DNA from: Thermoproteota archaeon
GTDB lineage: Archaea; Thermoproteota; Thermoprotei_A; Sulfolobales; Pyrodictiaceae
Direction of reading: 5' to 3'
DNA length: 64,000 bases
Assembly: GCA_013153145.1 (NCBI GenBank)
Contig: JAADEY010000012.1
Coordinates: forward strand, 1 to 64,000
Shown here in pieces: positions 43,219 through 52,621 of this stretch; position 1 is the stretch's first letter; each line of letters starts with the position of its first letter. A program made the position numbers and the translations under genes. The notes below the pieces were generated by a model, which had not been told where the DNA came from, did not search any database, and saw only the letters and a list, made by a program, of their open reading frames with translations.

Positions 43219-45387
43219 GTGTCCGTTACATCGTTCATACTCTATTCTAACGGCTATGCTAGGAGTGCAGGTATTAGGGACTATATCAGTGATGAGTGCT
43301 GGTATGTGCCGGCCACGGTTAACATACTGCGCAGGGTCTTCCACGTAACGCCCATCCCCTGCAGTAACGGCGTCTGCACGTATACGGTGATTGTCAACGA
43401 TACATGCCCGGTCGGCTTCGTCGAGGATCTCCTGGGCGGCGCCGGTATAAGGATTGTTAATAAGACGTTCAAGAATCTTCACGCCTTTGCCGTCGAGTCG
43501 AGTAAGCCGCTTAGCCTCGCTGAGCTGCGGAGGCTTGCCGATGACTGTGTCTCCGACCTCGTCCCCGGCATACTCCCCGACAAGCAGGGCATCAATACCT
43601 ATATGAACTATGAGCATCCGCTTCTTGCGAAGTACTTTATCGCCATAGGCCTTGTCGAGGGCCACATGGAGCCGTGGGCGTGGAGGCTTCCAAGCTTCAT
43701 AGCCGGCGTCGTGATAGTGGTTGCCGTCATTGCTTCATCCGCTGCACTAGCGTATGGTGAGGGTGTTGTCCAGGCTGGCCTTGCTGTCCTCGTCGCATCG
43801 GTTGCATTGTCTATGGATCCGGCGTTGAGGGCTATGAGTAGTGTAGCGATGCTTGACGTCTACATAGGCTTGTTCACCATACTCTCCGTCGTCGTGCTGA
43901 TATATGATAGGCTGATGCTTAGCGCCCTCTTCGCCGGCCTAGCCGCATCAGTGAAGTACTCCGGTGGCTTCATCATCCTCGGTGTCCTACCCCTCCTCTG
44001 TATGCGTGGACGTTGGCGCGATGCACTGAGGTACCTGGTGGTGGCGGCCGTCTCCTTCATTGCTGTCAACCTCCCGCTCATACTCTACCTCGGCCCGGCG
44101 GGCTGGGTTAGGCAGCTTGCAAGCGCTCTCTCCTGGCATACGACTAGCAGGCCTAGTGGGCCGCCATACACTAATCCTATAGGGTTGATCCTCGGGGAGG
44201 CGCCCTTCACCCTATACTATGTCGGGAGTAGGCCTCTGCTTGTGGCATACGCTAACCCGTTCGAGGCGACGGCGGCCGCGGTCACCTCGCTCATTTCGGT
44301 CGTATCGTTTATCATGGCGTGGAGGCTTGGCGGGGACGAGCCCATCGTCATTGATAAGCTCTCCTTCGCGTACCTGGGCATACTCTTGGGCTACGTGTTG
44401 ACCTACATAGCTGGCAACCATACGCTCTACAGCTTCTATACGGTTCAGTTCACGCCGCTAGCCGCACTCATCCTCGCTGTGCTCGTCGGGAGGTTCGGCG
44501 AGTTCATTGAGAGGCTGAAGAGGTGTGCCGGTCTCCTGTCGGAGTGGGGCTCCTCGCCCCTAGCCCCTATAAGTGTGGCGCGGCTAGTCCTTGTGGCCGG
44601 CCTCCTGCAGTCATGGCTCCTCGTGGCCGCGCTGCACGCGTCTCCAGCCTATCCGGGCCTCTTCGGCTTCCTCGCTGCCGCCGCTGCTGGGGTGGAGGCT
44701 AGGAAGTACTGGCTGGCCGTCTTCCTCATGGCTGCCGCCAGCATCTACCTCTTCTACAAGTTCCTGAGGGTTACGGGGCTCAGGCGGGCGGCGGTCTCCT
44801 CGGTCTTGTACTGGTTTGCTGTCGCCGCTGGTAGGGGTGACATCTACACAGCTATTGCGCCCGTGTACACGGTTACCCCCATAGGCCTCATCGACTACTA
44901 TGTGCTTGGCTTCCTCTCCCCCACGCCACTAGTGCTCCTGGCCCTAGCGCCAGCTATGCGTAGCCCTAGGGGCTGGAGGCAGGCTGCGTCGGGCGCCCTG
45001 GCGTTCATCAGTGGATCCCTCTGCTCGGCTGTGCTCTCATACCTCCTTGGCGGAGGAGCGAGCTGGCCTGCAGTGGTTATGTGGCTCCTACACCTCCTCC
45101 TCGGCGTCGTAGGCGTGGCGGCGGCCGTGGCTATGAGCAGGCGGGTCGACGCAGTGTTATCATCGATATACATGGCCCTCTACTCAGTCTACACGCCTGG
45201 CGCCGCCCTCCTACCAGTCTACAGGGGTTATGGTGGTAAGGCAATCCTCGTCTCCGCATGGCTCGTGATCCTGGCCGCCCTGGTCTACCCCGTCGCGCCC
45301 ACCGCAGGGCTGATACTGGAGGCTGTGATAGTCTGCCTTGGTGCTGCAGAGTTTGTGGCGTCCATGGCTCGTCGAGGGACTGGCTAG
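43219..45387 (+). CDS. PMT-type membrane glycosyltransferase
   Basis: 722 residues from the GTG used here, with about twelve or more membrane helices. The first extracytoplasmic loop holds the catalytic Asp-Glu (DYISDECWYVPATVN), and NYEHPLLAKYFIAIGL matches the EHPPLAK motif of the PMT/ArnT (GT39-like) group, which moves a sugar from a polyprenyl-phosphate donor onto protein or lipid. The GTG falls inside helix 1, so the true protein almost certainly begins upstream, across an apparent one-base frameshift near 43176-43179. It overlaps the next gene by 50 nt. Confidence 0.8.
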   Translation: MSVTSFILYSNGYARSAGIRDYISDECWYVPATVNILRRVFHVTPIPCSNGVCTYTVIVNDTCPVGFVEDLLGGAGIRIVNKTFKNLHAFAVESSKPLSLAELRRLADDCVSDLVPGILPDKQGINTYMNYEHPLLAKYFIAIGLVEGHMEPWAWRLPSFIAGVVIVVAVIASSAALAYGEGVVQAGLAVLVASVALSMDPALRAMSSVAMLDVYIGLFTILSVVVLIYDRLMLSALFAGLAASVKYSGGFIILGVLPLLCMRGRWRDALRYLVVAAVSFIAVNLPLILYLGPAGWVRQLASALSWHTTSRPSGPPYTNPIGLILGEAPFTLYYVGSRPLLVAYANPFEATAAAVTSLISVVSFIMAWRLGGDEPIVIDKLSFAYLGILLGYVLTYIAGNHTLYSFYTVQFTPLAALILAVLVGRFGEFIERLKRCAGLLSEWGSSPLAPISVARLVLVAGLLQSWLLVAALHASPAYPGLFGFLAAAAAGVEARKYWLAVFLMAAASIYLFYKFLRVTGLRRAAVSSVLYWFAVAAGRGDIYTAIAPVYTVTPIGLIDYYVLGFLSPTPLVLLALAPAMRSPRGWRQAASGALAFISGSLCSAVLSYLLGGGASWPAVVMWLLHLLLGVVGVAAAVAMSRRVDAVLSSIYMALYSVYTPGAALLPVYRGYGGKAILVSAWLVILAALVYPVAPTAGLILEAVIVCLGAAEFVASMARRGTG

Positions 45388-45967
45388 CGGCTCCCTGAGG
45401 CTCTACACCTCCAACGCCTACAAGAGGTTCTTCGCCGGCGTCTCGGCATCCCTCTACAGGGCTGGGGGCGTTATACTTCTCACCGACGACGAGCTCCTGG
45501 CAGCGACGACCACCGCTATGGGTGGCTTGGCGAGGAGGTGCAGCGAGGCCGCCACCGCTGAGAGGGTGGTGTTGGCATGGTGCAGCAGCATGCCCGCGGA
45601 GGCCGACGTCGTGCTTGCCTGGAGGAGGCTTAAGGGTCTCAGGAGGGCTGATGTCAGCCTCCTGGATGATGGAAGCTACTTGGTTCTCGTCGAGGACGTC
45701 GGTGCCTCGAGGATAGTTGTGACGGGTGAGGGGGCCGTAGAGGAGAGCCCGTTCACGGGTATGGAGGAGGAGGCCTTCCGTGTACTATGGAGCGCCTACA
45801 ATGAATACGGTCCCTTCAAGCTTAGGGATGCGTGTAGAGTCTTGGAGGCAGAGCTGGGCCTTAGCCGTGTGGAGGCTAGGAGGCTCGTCGAGGGCCTCAT
45901 CGCTAAAAAGCTTATGAGCCGTGAGCCTGGCGGCTATCTCCGTCCGAGGATCCGGCCTCCTCTATGA
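45338..45967 (+). CDS. Hypothetical protein downstream of the glycosyltransferase
   Basis: 209 residues from a TTG; a second TTG five codons later is also possible. The first half is alpha/beta (GGVILLTDDELLAATTTAMG, ADVSLLDDGSYLVLVEDV). The second half resembles a winged helix (EEAFRVLWSAYNEYGPFKLRD, VEARRLVEGLIAKKLMSREPGG). It overlaps the PMT gene by 50 nt and convergent leuS by 56 nt. It may be a soluble, possibly DNA-binding partner; family not recognised. Confidence 0.6.
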   Translation: MVLQSLWRPWLVEGLASGSLRLYTSNAYKRFFAGVSASLYRAGGVILLTDDELLAATTTAMGGLARRCSEAATAERVVLAWCSSMPAEADVVLAWRRLKGLRRADVSLLDDGSYLVLVEDVGASRIVVTGEGAVEESPFTGMEEEAFRVLWSAYNEYGPFKLRDACRVLEAELGLSRVEARRLVEGLIAKKLMSREPGGYLRPRIRPPL

Positions 45968-48944
45968 CTATTGCTGGTCTCAGTGGGACGGCTGCACGTG
46001 CCTTCTGCCTAGGTACCTTGTCACCGGCCTCGTCAAGGTATACTATGACTATCTCTTCTGCCCCGGTCAGCGTCTTTATATAGTCCTTTAGCTCTTCGAG
46101 CGCCTTCTTCTCGTCAAACTCCTTCATTGAGGCTATGAGTGCCTTTACGTCGCGGTCGACGGGCATTAGTGCCTCGTAGAGCTTCCTTGCCTTGAAGGCG
46201 GCCTCCTTCCTCTCCTCCCTAGGTATTAGGGGCATTATCGACCTTATTACCTCCTTCATCGCCTTGCGGTCTAACTGCCCCCTCGCAACCGCTGATGCAA
46301 GCACCCAGTGACTCGGCTTCGACACTGCTATGATGACTCTCGGCCTGCTTATCTTGGCTAGCTTCAGTATCTCCTTTATGTCCTCGACGACCCTATCGGC
46401 GTAGTATACTGTTAGCTCTGCGAAGGGATCCCTCATATCCGCGTGCGGCACCGGCCACGCCGCCGTCGACACGAAGCCCTCTCCGCCCAGGATCCTCCAC
46501 ATCTCCTCGGCGAAGTGCGGCACTATTGGGGCTAGCATGCGTATCCACGCGCTTATATAGTCCTTCAGCACTGATCCTGGCTTGCCGCCGCCCAGGAGGG
46601 TGAAGTACTTCTTAACATCCTTGGGCATCTCGTATAGAAGTATTATGGAGGCGGTTCTTAGGCGGAGGTTCTCGAAGGCGTTAGTCACCGCCTCGATGCG
46701 GTCCTGGAGTATGCTGCGTAGCCAGCGGTCGGCTAGCCTCTCCGCGCCTCCGTGGAGCTCGGTCTTCGCGACGTCCTCCACGATGCCTTTTATGGAGCGG
46801 AGCTGCGACATTACGGAGAGTGCTACCTCGTGCGTGAAGTCTACATCCTGTAGTAGCTCGGCTGCTGATAGTAGTACCGCCCTGACCGTGTCTGGGCCGT
46901 AGACGCGTATCGCTCTTCTCAGCGGTATTATGTTGCGGAGGCTCTTACTCATCTTCTTTCCTTGTAGGAGTACGAAGCCGTTGACGACTATCTGTCTCGG
47001 CCACTTATCCCTCGGGAATATGGCGACATGGTTGAATATGAAGAAGGTCAGGTGGTTGGGTACTAGGTCTCTACCGCTATGCCTGGAGTCGACCGGGTAC
47101 CAGTAGTCGAACTCCCTGCGCAGCTCCTTGAGCAGCTTTACGGGTACGCCGGTCTCCTTGGACACCTCTTCTACGTCTCCCTTACCCAGGTATACGTAGT
47201 CCCAGAACACCGGCTTGAGCTTCTCGGGGTCTATGCCTGCCTGCCTTAGCTTATAGTTGATCGTGTAGAAGGCCATGTATATCGTCGAGTCACTGAGGCT
47301 CTCTATAACCCAGCTCGGATCCCATGGCAGGGGTGTCCCGAGCCCCCTAGTCCTGGCCGCCGCCCTCATCTGGAGCCAGTCTATCACGTTTAGGAACTCG
47401 CGCCTCATCTCCTCCGGGAGTATCCTCATTGTTAGTACCAGCTCCTTCGCCTTAGCCTTCCACTCCGGGTCGGAGTACTTGAGGAACCACTGGTCGTGGA
47501 GTATCTTGACGACTACCTCTGTGCCGCAGCGGCAGTAGACGGGTTTGTTTAGTATCTCATACATCTTATCGGCGTAGCCTAGCGCCTCCAGCCAGGCCCG
47601 TGTCGCCTCTCTGGCCTCGGGCACGCTCCTGCCTGCTATCCAGGCCTTTACAGGTGCAACTATGAAGCGGCGTACATCGCTGGGCGAGTCACGGTAGACG
47701 TACTCGATTATGTCGTCGCGCATATAGCCATAGTGATACTCTGAGCTGTAGAGCTTCTTCGTGGCCTCGTCTAGGAGGCTGCGATCCTCCTGCGCCTTCA
47801 CGCCGAGCTGCTCAACTATATCCCTGGCCGGGATCTCGGAGAAGCCCTTCACCCTGATGAGCGGCCTCGGCCTAAGCTCTTCGGGGTCTACCCCGAGTTT
47901 CTTCAGCTCCTCCGGGTTCTGTAGCAGATCCCGCAGTGCTGCGTAGTCGTAGGGGGCGTGGGCGGGTACGCTCATAACCACGCCGGTTGCCGTTGACTCG
48001 TCGACGAAGCTTGCGGGCAGTATCGGCACCTTCTCGCCCGTCGCCGGGTTCACCACACGCTTCCCCATTAGGCTCCTTGCGTCAATCTTCTCGATTACCT
48101 TCACATTCAGCTTCTGGAAGCCGAGCTTATACGCCGCCTTAGCGCTGACAAGCCACTTGGAGCCGTCAACCTCTGCTATGACGTACTCTGCTTCGGGGTT
48201 CAGCCAGATATTCGTCACGCCGAAGACGGTCTCCGGCCTAAGTGTCGCCGCTGGCAGGTAGACGTCGCTGCCCTCTAGGCGGAATAGTATCAGTACGAAC
48301 TCGCCTATCTCTGGCTCGACGTCTCCCTTAGTGTCGTGCATGCCTACGGGCATGTTGTGTTTGGGGCACCACCCTACCGGGTGGGTTCCCTGCACGAGGT
48401 AGCCTTTAGCCTTGAGCCTGAGGAACTGCCATGTTATCATCTTCTGGAAGTCGGGGTCTATTGTTGTGAACTCCCTCCTCCAGTCAATACTATACCCCAT
48501 CTCCTTCATAGCCTGCTTGGCCTCGTTATGGAAGTACCTGGCTAGTGCTAGTGGGTCGCCGAGCTTAGGTATGACCTCCGGCGGTACGTCGTAGACCTCT
48601 ATGAATAGGTCTATCAGCTGCTTATCCCCGTTTGCGACGGCCTCGGCCATGGTTAGTATCGGGGTACCCGTGTAGTGGAAGCCCATGGGAAACAGCACGT
48701 TGAAGCCCTGCATCCGCTTAAACCTTGCATAGGCGTCTGCGATGGTATACGTCCTTGCATGGCCTATGTGTGGTGGGCTGTTGGGGTACGGGAAGGCGGC
48801 TGTTATGAAGAACTTTGGCTTCTCCGGCTCAACCCTCGGCTCGAAGATGTGTGCACTGCTCCACTCCTTCTGCCACTTTGAGGCGATGTCGAACAGCCAT
48901 GCCGCGAACTCGTTAACCGGCTTACGCTGCTTCGCTATCTCCAC
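45912..48944 (-). CDS. leuS: Leucyl-tRNA synthetase
   Basis: 1010 residues, a class I aminoacyl-tRNA synthetase of the archaeal/eukaryotic type. HIGH motif in SPPHIGHARTYTIADAYA (about 58-75), an editing (CP1) insertion with STATGVVMSVPAHAPYDYAA, and KMSKS in GKKMSKSLRNIIPL. The C-terminal domain is long, as is usual in archaea. GTG start; the TTTAATATAAG element at 48986-48996 serves as promoter on this strand. The 3' 56 nt overlap the convergent hypothetical gene. Confidence 0.97.
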   Translation of the reverse strand: MEIAKQRKPVNEFAAWLFDIASKWQKEWSSAHIFEPRVEPEKPKFFITAAFPYPNSPPHIGHARTYTIADAYARFKRMQGFNVLFPMGFHYTGTPILTMAEAVANGDKQLIDLFIEVYDVPPEVIPKLGDPLALARYFHNEAKQAMKEMGYSIDWRREFTTIDPDFQKMITWQFLRLKAKGYLVQGTHPVGWCPKHNMPVGMHDTKGDVEPEIGEFVLILFRLEGSDVYLPAATLRPETVFGVTNIWLNPEAEYVIAEVDGSKWLVSAKAAYKLGFQKLNVKVIEKIDARSLMGKRVVNPATGEKVPILPASFVDESTATGVVMSVPAHAPYDYAALRDLLQNPEELKKLGVDPEELRPRPLIRVKGFSEIPARDIVEQLGVKAQEDRSLLDEATKKLYSSEYHYGYMRDDIIEYVYRDSPSDVRRFIVAPVKAWIAGRSVPEAREATRAWLEALGYADKMYEILNKPVYCRCGTEVVVKILHDQWFLKYSDPEWKAKAKELVLTMRILPEEMRREFLNVIDWLQMRAAARTRGLGTPLPWDPSWVIESLSDSTIYMAFYTINYKLRQAGIDPEKLKPVFWDYVYLGKGDVEEVSKETGVPVKLLKELRREFDYWYPVDSRHSGRDLVPNHLTFFIFNHVAIFPRDKWPRQIVVNGFVLLQGKKMSKSLRNIIPLRRAIRVYGPDTVRAVLLSAAELLQDVDFTHEVALSVMSQLRSIKGIVEDVAKTELHGGAERLADRWLRSILQDRIEAVTNAFENLRLRTASIILLYEMPKDVKKYFTLLGGGKPGSVLKDYISAWIRMLAPIVPHFAEEMWRILGGEGFVSTAAWPVPHADMRDPFAELTVYYADRVVEDIKEILKLAKISRPRVIIAVSKPSHWVLASAVARGQLDRKAMKEVIRSIMPLIPREERKEAAFKARKLYEALMPVDRDVKALIASMKEFDEKKALEELKDYIKTLTGAEEIVIVYLDEAGDKVPRQKARAAVPLRPAIVIEEAGSSDGDSRQAHGS

Positions 48945-48985
48945 AACAATTACGCAATCACCATGCCTGCGTGGCAGTCCACTAC

Positions 48986-48996
48986 TTTAATATAAG
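48986..48996. promoter_or_regulatory. Bidirectional TATA element between leuS and hxlB
   Basis: TTTAATATAAG matches the archaeal TATA consensus on both strands. It lies about 45 nt before the leuS GTG and about 65 nt before the hxlB ATG, which has GGGAGGGAG upstream. Confidence 0.45.
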
Positions 48997-49058
48997 CTTT
49001 CCCTAAGCCCGGGTCAAGACTAATAAGGAGTGGCTGGAATCGGTACCGGGAGGGAGGC

Positions 49059-49670
49059 ATGGAGTACGTTGTAAAAACAATGCACGAGATAGCCACATTC
49101 ATAACTAAAACAATAGAGTTGTTGAAGCCGAACCAGGTCGACAAGATGATAGACACTCTCGTAGAGGTCTACGCACGGCGCGGAGAATCCAAGATCCTCG
49201 TCATGGGTGCTGGCAGGAGTGGCCTCGTCGGCCGCGCCTTCGCGATGAGGCTCATGCATCTAGGCTATGACGTGCACGTCCTCGGCGACACAATAGTCCC
49301 CAGCATAGGCAAGAAGGATCTCGTGATAGCGATCTCTGGATCCGGGAGGACACAGCTAATAGTCACCGCCGCTGAGGCTGCGAAGAAGGTAGGGGCAAAG
49401 ATAATAGCGATAACAAGCTACCCGGACAGCCCCCTAGGCCGCCTCGCAGACATAGTCGTAGAGATACCTGGGAGGACGAAGCTGCGCGGCTTGGAGCTGG
49501 ACTACTTCGCCAGGCAGATACTAGGCATACACGAGCCACTAGCACCGCTGGGAACCCTCTTCGAGGACACCGCACTAGTATTCCTAGACGGGGTCATAGT
49601 GGAGCTCATGCATAGGCTAGGGAAGACGGAGGACGATCTCCGCGCACGCCATGCAAACATAGAGGTCTAG
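49059..49670 (+). CDS. hxlB: 6-phospho-3-hexuloisomerase
   Basis: 203 residues, a SIS-domain isomerase interconverting 3-hexulose-6-phosphate and fructose-6-phosphate. Motifs: [20 protein letters not shown] (about 47-66), [16 protein letters not shown] with the phosphate-binding Ser/Thr (about 89-104), and [16 protein letters not shown]. Archaea use this with hexulose-phosphate synthase to make ribose phosphates in place of the oxidative pentose pathway; that partner gene is not in the window. GGGAGGGAG ribosome site. Confidence 0.92.
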   Translation: MEYVVKTMHEIATFITKTIELLKPNQVDKMIDTLVEVYARRGESKILVMGAGRSGLVGRAFAMRLMHLGYDVHVLGDTIVPSIGKKDLVIAISGSGRTQLIVTAAEAAKKVGAKIIAITSYPDSPLGRLADIVVEIPGRTKLRGLELDYFARQILGIHEPLAPLGTLFEDTALVFLDGVIVELMHRLGKTEDDLRARHANIEV

Positions 49671-49692
49671 GAGGCAAGGGTATACGGGATTC

Positions 49693-50637
49693 ATGAGGCT
49701 CCAGGTAGTAAGGAGGTTTGATCCCTGGAGCAGCCCGCTTTGCACATGCCCTCCCAAATACAGCCTACAGCCCTACACCGGCTGTAGCCACTACTGCCTA
49801 TACTGCTACGCCACATCATACATCGGGAGGAGGCCGAGCACCCCTAAGAAGCACCTTATCGAGAGGCTGCGCAGGGATCTTAGGAGGCTGCCCGAAGGCT
49901 CGCTCATAGAGCTCTCGACGAGTAGCGACCCCTACCCCCCGGTAGAGGAGAGGCTCCGCCTGACTAGGACGTGCCTGGAGCTGATACTCGGGAAGGGGTT
50001 CCGCGTGCTCATAACCACTAAGGGTAGCCTCGTCGCACGCGACGCCGAGCTATTGTCGAGGGGGTCGGCGGCCGTCATGATCACGATAACGACGATGGAC
50101 TCTGGGCTTGCATCAAGGCTTGAGCCGGGCGCACCGCCTCCGAGGGATAGGGTGGAGGCTCTGCGGAGGCTTGCAGAGGCCGGTGTACCGGTGGGGGTTA
50201 GGCTTGACCCTATACTGCCGGGCCTCAACGACGATGAGGACTCTATACGTGAAGTCCTTGAAGCCGTCAGGGAGGCTGGGGCGGTGACCGTTACATGCTC
50301 GACCTATAAGGCGAGGCCGGACAACCTCCGCAGAGTTGTAGATGCATTCCCAGAGCTGGCGGAGAGGTATAGGAGGCTGTACCGTGAGGAGGGCAGCTGG
50401 ATCCACGGCTACTGGTACCTCCCGCAGAGGCTCAGGCGCATCATCCTGGAGAGGGCTAGGAGGATAGCCCTGTCGCTCGGCCTAGGCTTCGCGACCTGCA
50501 GGGAGGGGTTCAGCTACATGAATACTGCTGGATCATGTGATGGCTCACACCTCATAAGGGCGGGTTTGCCTAGAGGTCTGAGGGGGAGAAGGCTTGACGA
50601 GTGGGGTGGATGGGGGAGAGGGGGTAGTCAGGCTTAG
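49693..50637 (+). CDS. SplB-like radical SAM protein (COG1533)
   Basis: 314 residues. Radical SAM motif at Cys31, Cys35, Cys38 (GCSHYCLYCYA), then ELSTSSDPYPPVEERLRLTR, which matches the SPL-like group. Later motifs: ITTKGSLVARD, VMITITTMD, GVPVGVRLDPILPGLN. Unlike true spore photoproduct lyases, this archaeal branch has no known substrate. It lies 22 bp after hxlB and overlaps the following small gene by 44 nt. A second family member is at 57.2 kb. Confidence 0.88.
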   Translation: MRLQVVRRFDPWSSPLCTCPPKYSLQPYTGCSHYCLYCYATSYIGRRPSTPKKHLIERLRRDLRRLPEGSLIELSTSSDPYPPVEERLRLTRTCLELILGKGFRVLITTKGSLVARDAELLSRGSAAVMITITTMDSGLASRLEPGAPPPRDRVEALRRLAEAGVPVGVRLDPILPGLNDDEDSIREVLEAVREAGAVTVTCSTYKARPDNLRRVVDAFPELAERYRRLYREEGSWIHGYWYLPQRLRRIILERARRIALSLGLGFATCREGFSYMNTAGSCDGSHLIRAGLPRGLRGRRLDEWGGWGRGGSQA

Positions 50638-50911
50638 GCTTGTGTGCCGTAGTGGCGATTACTGGTGCTATACCCTCCGCTCCTGGTTCAACGAGGTTAA
50701 GGACATCCTTGAGGGCGAGTACAACGTTAAACTGGAGCTGGCAGAGGAGCCTAACGAGGAGGTTGAGGCACCCCTCATAGTTGACGAGTCGGGAGACATA
50801 GTGGTTGCCGGTGTGCCGGAGGAGCCCGGCTACCTCATTGAGGAGTTGAAGCTCTACCTCGACCGTAGATTCTATCCCAGCAGTCGAGACATATCCTCAC
50901 GACAGGGTTAA
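50594..50911 (+). CDS. Small acidic hypothetical protein, thioredoxin-like features
   Basis: 105 residues from a TTG within the end of the SplB-like gene. RLVCRSGDYWC gives a Cys-x6-Cys after the first strand, followed by a helix, and VEAPLIVDESGDIVVAGVP has a Pro in the position of the thioredoxin cis-Pro. This suggests a thioredoxin/glutaredoxin-like fold, but identity is unproven. The last 77 nt overlap the convergent zinc-binding gene. Confidence 0.6.
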   Translation: MTSGVDGGEGVVRLRLVCRSGDYWCYTLRSWFNEVKDILEGEYNVKLELAEEPNEEVEAPLIVDESGDIVVAGVPEEPGYLIEELKLYLDRRFYPSSRDISSRQG

Positions 50912-51107
50912 GCTGTTTTGAGCAGTTCTCGCATATTATTCTCCCACAGTAGGGGCATGTAGCAACCGCGAACCTCTCACCACACCTCATACACAAAGCC
51001 TCCCTGCATAAGACGCACACACCACCGGAGATGTGCTTCTCGCAGAACGGCTGGCCACACCTACTGCACCTAGCCTTTGCAGGGGCTCCGCAGATATAGC
51101 ACCTCAT
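50835..51107 (-). CDS. Multi-zinc-finger protein (B-box/zinc-ribbon-like)
   Basis: 90 residues with about fourteen Cys arranged as CxxC pairs: CYICGAPAKARCSRCGQPFC, CVLCREALCMRCGERF, ATCPYCGRIICENC and RICLDCWDRIYG, plus EKHISGG in the style of a B-box. It probably binds three or more zinc ions and acts in nucleic-acid or protein binding. It shares 4 nt with the upstream gene; the last 77 nt overlap the convergent gene. Confidence 0.78.
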   Translation of the reverse strand: MRCYICGAPAKARCSRCGQPFCEKHISGGVCVLCREALCMRCGERFAVATCPYCGRIICENCSKQLNPVVRICLDCWDRIYGRGRASTPQ

Positions 51108-51487
51108 TTCGCACCAGCCTTCTTGGCCTTCAACTCTGCTATTATCGCTCGTGCCTGCCGTAATGCCTTCTCAAGCTTATCCTTGGAGGGCGCATATATC
51201 TTGACCATGTAGTGGTACTCGTCCCTGGGCTTAACAAGCACAATAACATCAGCATCGAGCACGCGGTAGAGCCTCGTTATGAACTTTGTTACCTTGGATG
51301 CCGATACCTTCAGCTCCGCGCTGGGCATGCCGCTGTCGAGCTTTGGAGGGTTCACACACTCGGCAACCATCCCATATGGCGTCGTCTTGCTCTTCCTCCT
51401 CCTCTTACCACTAGACGCCGACTGTAGACTATAGACCTCCTTTATCCTCAGCCACGCGGATCTATGTCTGAGGTAGATCGGCATCAC
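51104..51487 (-). CDS. Basic hypothetical protein, possibly nucleic-acid binding
   Basis: 127 residues with high Lys/Arg content (SGKRRRKSKTT near residue 27, many Lys at the C-terminus). The middle (SAELKVSASKVTKFITRLYRVLDADVIVLVKPRDEYHYMVKIY) has an alpha/beta pattern. The N-terminus overlaps the upstream gene by 26 nt and the end overlaps the zinc-finger gene by 4 nt, so the three form one transcript. Not recognised; it is not SRP19. Confidence 0.65.
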   Translation of the reverse strand: MMPIYLRHRSAWLRIKEVYSLQSASSGKRRRKSKTTPYGMVAECVNPPKLDSGMPSAELKVSASKVTKFITRLYRVLDADVIVLVKPRDEYHYMVKIYAPSKDKLEKALRQARAIIAELKAKKAGAK

Positions 51488-51848
51488 TCCTTAACCTCCT
51501 ATACTCGTTATCATTAATCACTCCGAGAACGTCGCGCATCACGCCCTTCTTCACTAGTCTCTCGTACGTACGCCAGATCCTCTTAACGGTTACGAAGCCC
51601 GTGTAGAAGCCCCTAGCCTTCAAGAGCTCGTAGACTAGGTCGGGGAAGCCGTCGGGATGCCCTATGTACATAGCAGCGGCCTCCCGCACAGCCCTCGCTA
51701 TATCGCTTCCATGTGGGTACGGGAGCCTGCGGCCCCTCCTCCTACCGTGTTGTAGCAGGCCTGCTCTGCGCTCCTCCTCGAGAACCTCCTCTATAACATC
51801 GTCGGGTGCTTCAAGGAGAGGATCGTGTTTCTTCAAGCTCCCCTTCAA
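51462..51848 (-). CDS. Hypothetical helical protein, first gene of a three-gene unit
   Basis: 128 residues, basic and helical. The N-terminal part has the acidic helix DDVIEEVLEEERRAGL and then RRRGRRLPYPHGSDIARAV; the C-terminal part (LVYELLKARGFYTGFVTVKRIWRTYERLVKKGV) reads like a winged-helix domain. It may bind nucleic acid. Followed by two overlapping genes (basic protein and zinc-finger protein). Family not recognised. Confidence 0.6.
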   Translation of the reverse strand: MKGSLKKHDPLLEAPDDVIEEVLEEERRAGLLQHGRRRGRRLPYPHGSDIARAVREAAAMYIGHPDGFPDLVYELLKARGFYTGFVTVKRIWRTYERLVKKGVMRDVLGVINDNEYRRLRSDADLPQT

Positions 51849-51905
51849 TATATGTGTGCAGGGGAGCCTAATTTAGACTGAAATACATGGCCTCCAGAGA
51901 AGAGG

Positions 51906-52169
51906 CTAGGCTGATGCTGCGACATACTCAACGGCCATGTTGGCCGCCAGCGACTCAACTACTCTCTCGATTACCTCGTCTATATCTGCGTCAAGGTCTA
52001 CGGGAACGCCGTTGACCGATACTGCTGTCTTCCCTCCCCAGCCTCCCAGGTACATGTGGACGGCGAAGCCTATCTCCTCGAGGGCTCCTAGGAGGGCGGC
52101 GATCGACTCCATTTTCTCGTTGACGTCACAGCCAATGTTTATGACGAGGTACACGTTCACCACGACCAC
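51906..52169 (-). CDS. Small hypothetical alpha/beta protein
   Basis: 87 residues from the GTG at 52169 (other GTGs at 52163 and 52160 are equally possible); the longer open frame upstream looks non-coding. Pattern: strand VYLVINIGCDVNEKM, helix ESIAALLGALEEIGF, strand AVHMYLGGWGGKTAVSVNGV, acidic helix DLDADIDEVIERVVESLA. A thioredoxin- or ferredoxin-like fold is possible. One Cys only. Function unknown. Confidence 0.5.
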   Translation of the reverse strand: MVVVNVYLVINIGCDVNEKMESIAALLGALEEIGFAVHMYLGGWGGKTAVSVNGVPVDLDADIDEVIERVVESLAANMAVEYVAASA

Positions 52170-52337
52170 TGCACCCCGCGTGTACGCAGCCCCACTATGT
52201 ACTACGGGGCGTCTCACCCGCGAAGTGACCAGGGAGATAGTATTAGCTGGCCGGAGCCCCATGCTATCCCTGGCAGGGGGTGGACTGCCCCGCGCCACGG
52301 GGCTGGATGAGAACCCCCGCGCGTCGGGCATATACAC

Positions 52338-52523
52338 TTACTTGCATTCATAGTTCTCGTACACCAGGTTGAAGCGCTCTGCGAGCCTGCATAGCTCACC
52401 GCGGGGCACGACCGCGACTCCTCCAGACTCGGTCCTCACTATGGCTATGTCCTTCCTCAGCTCGACGACCGCCTTCTCAGGTTTCTTTGGGCGGCCTATG
52501 AGCCAGACTGGCTCCTTTGTCAC
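52338..52523 (-). CDS. Small hypothetical protein
   Basis: 61 residues from a GTG with GGGGAG upstream and a TTTTTAACC TATA-like element about 60 nt upstream. The sequence (KAVVELRKDIAIVRTESGGVAVVPRGELCRLAERF) suggests a small beta-barrel or SH3-like fold followed by a helix. No family recognised; function unknown. Confidence 0.55.
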   Translation of the reverse strand: MTKEPVWLIGRPKKPEKAVVELRKDIAIVRTESGGVAVVPRGELCRLAERFNLVYENYECK

Positions 52524-52621
52524 GCCGTCTTCTCCCCTTCTAGTATCTGCCTAGAGAATGGGGGTTGAGTGGTTAAAAACGGGGTGAGTTTTGGGGCGGG
52601 TTTACTGCTTCAATTCTTATC

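Noticed and set aside
51104-51487. SRP19 or ribosomal protein
   Set aside because: Size and basic character fit, but none of the expected family motifs are present.
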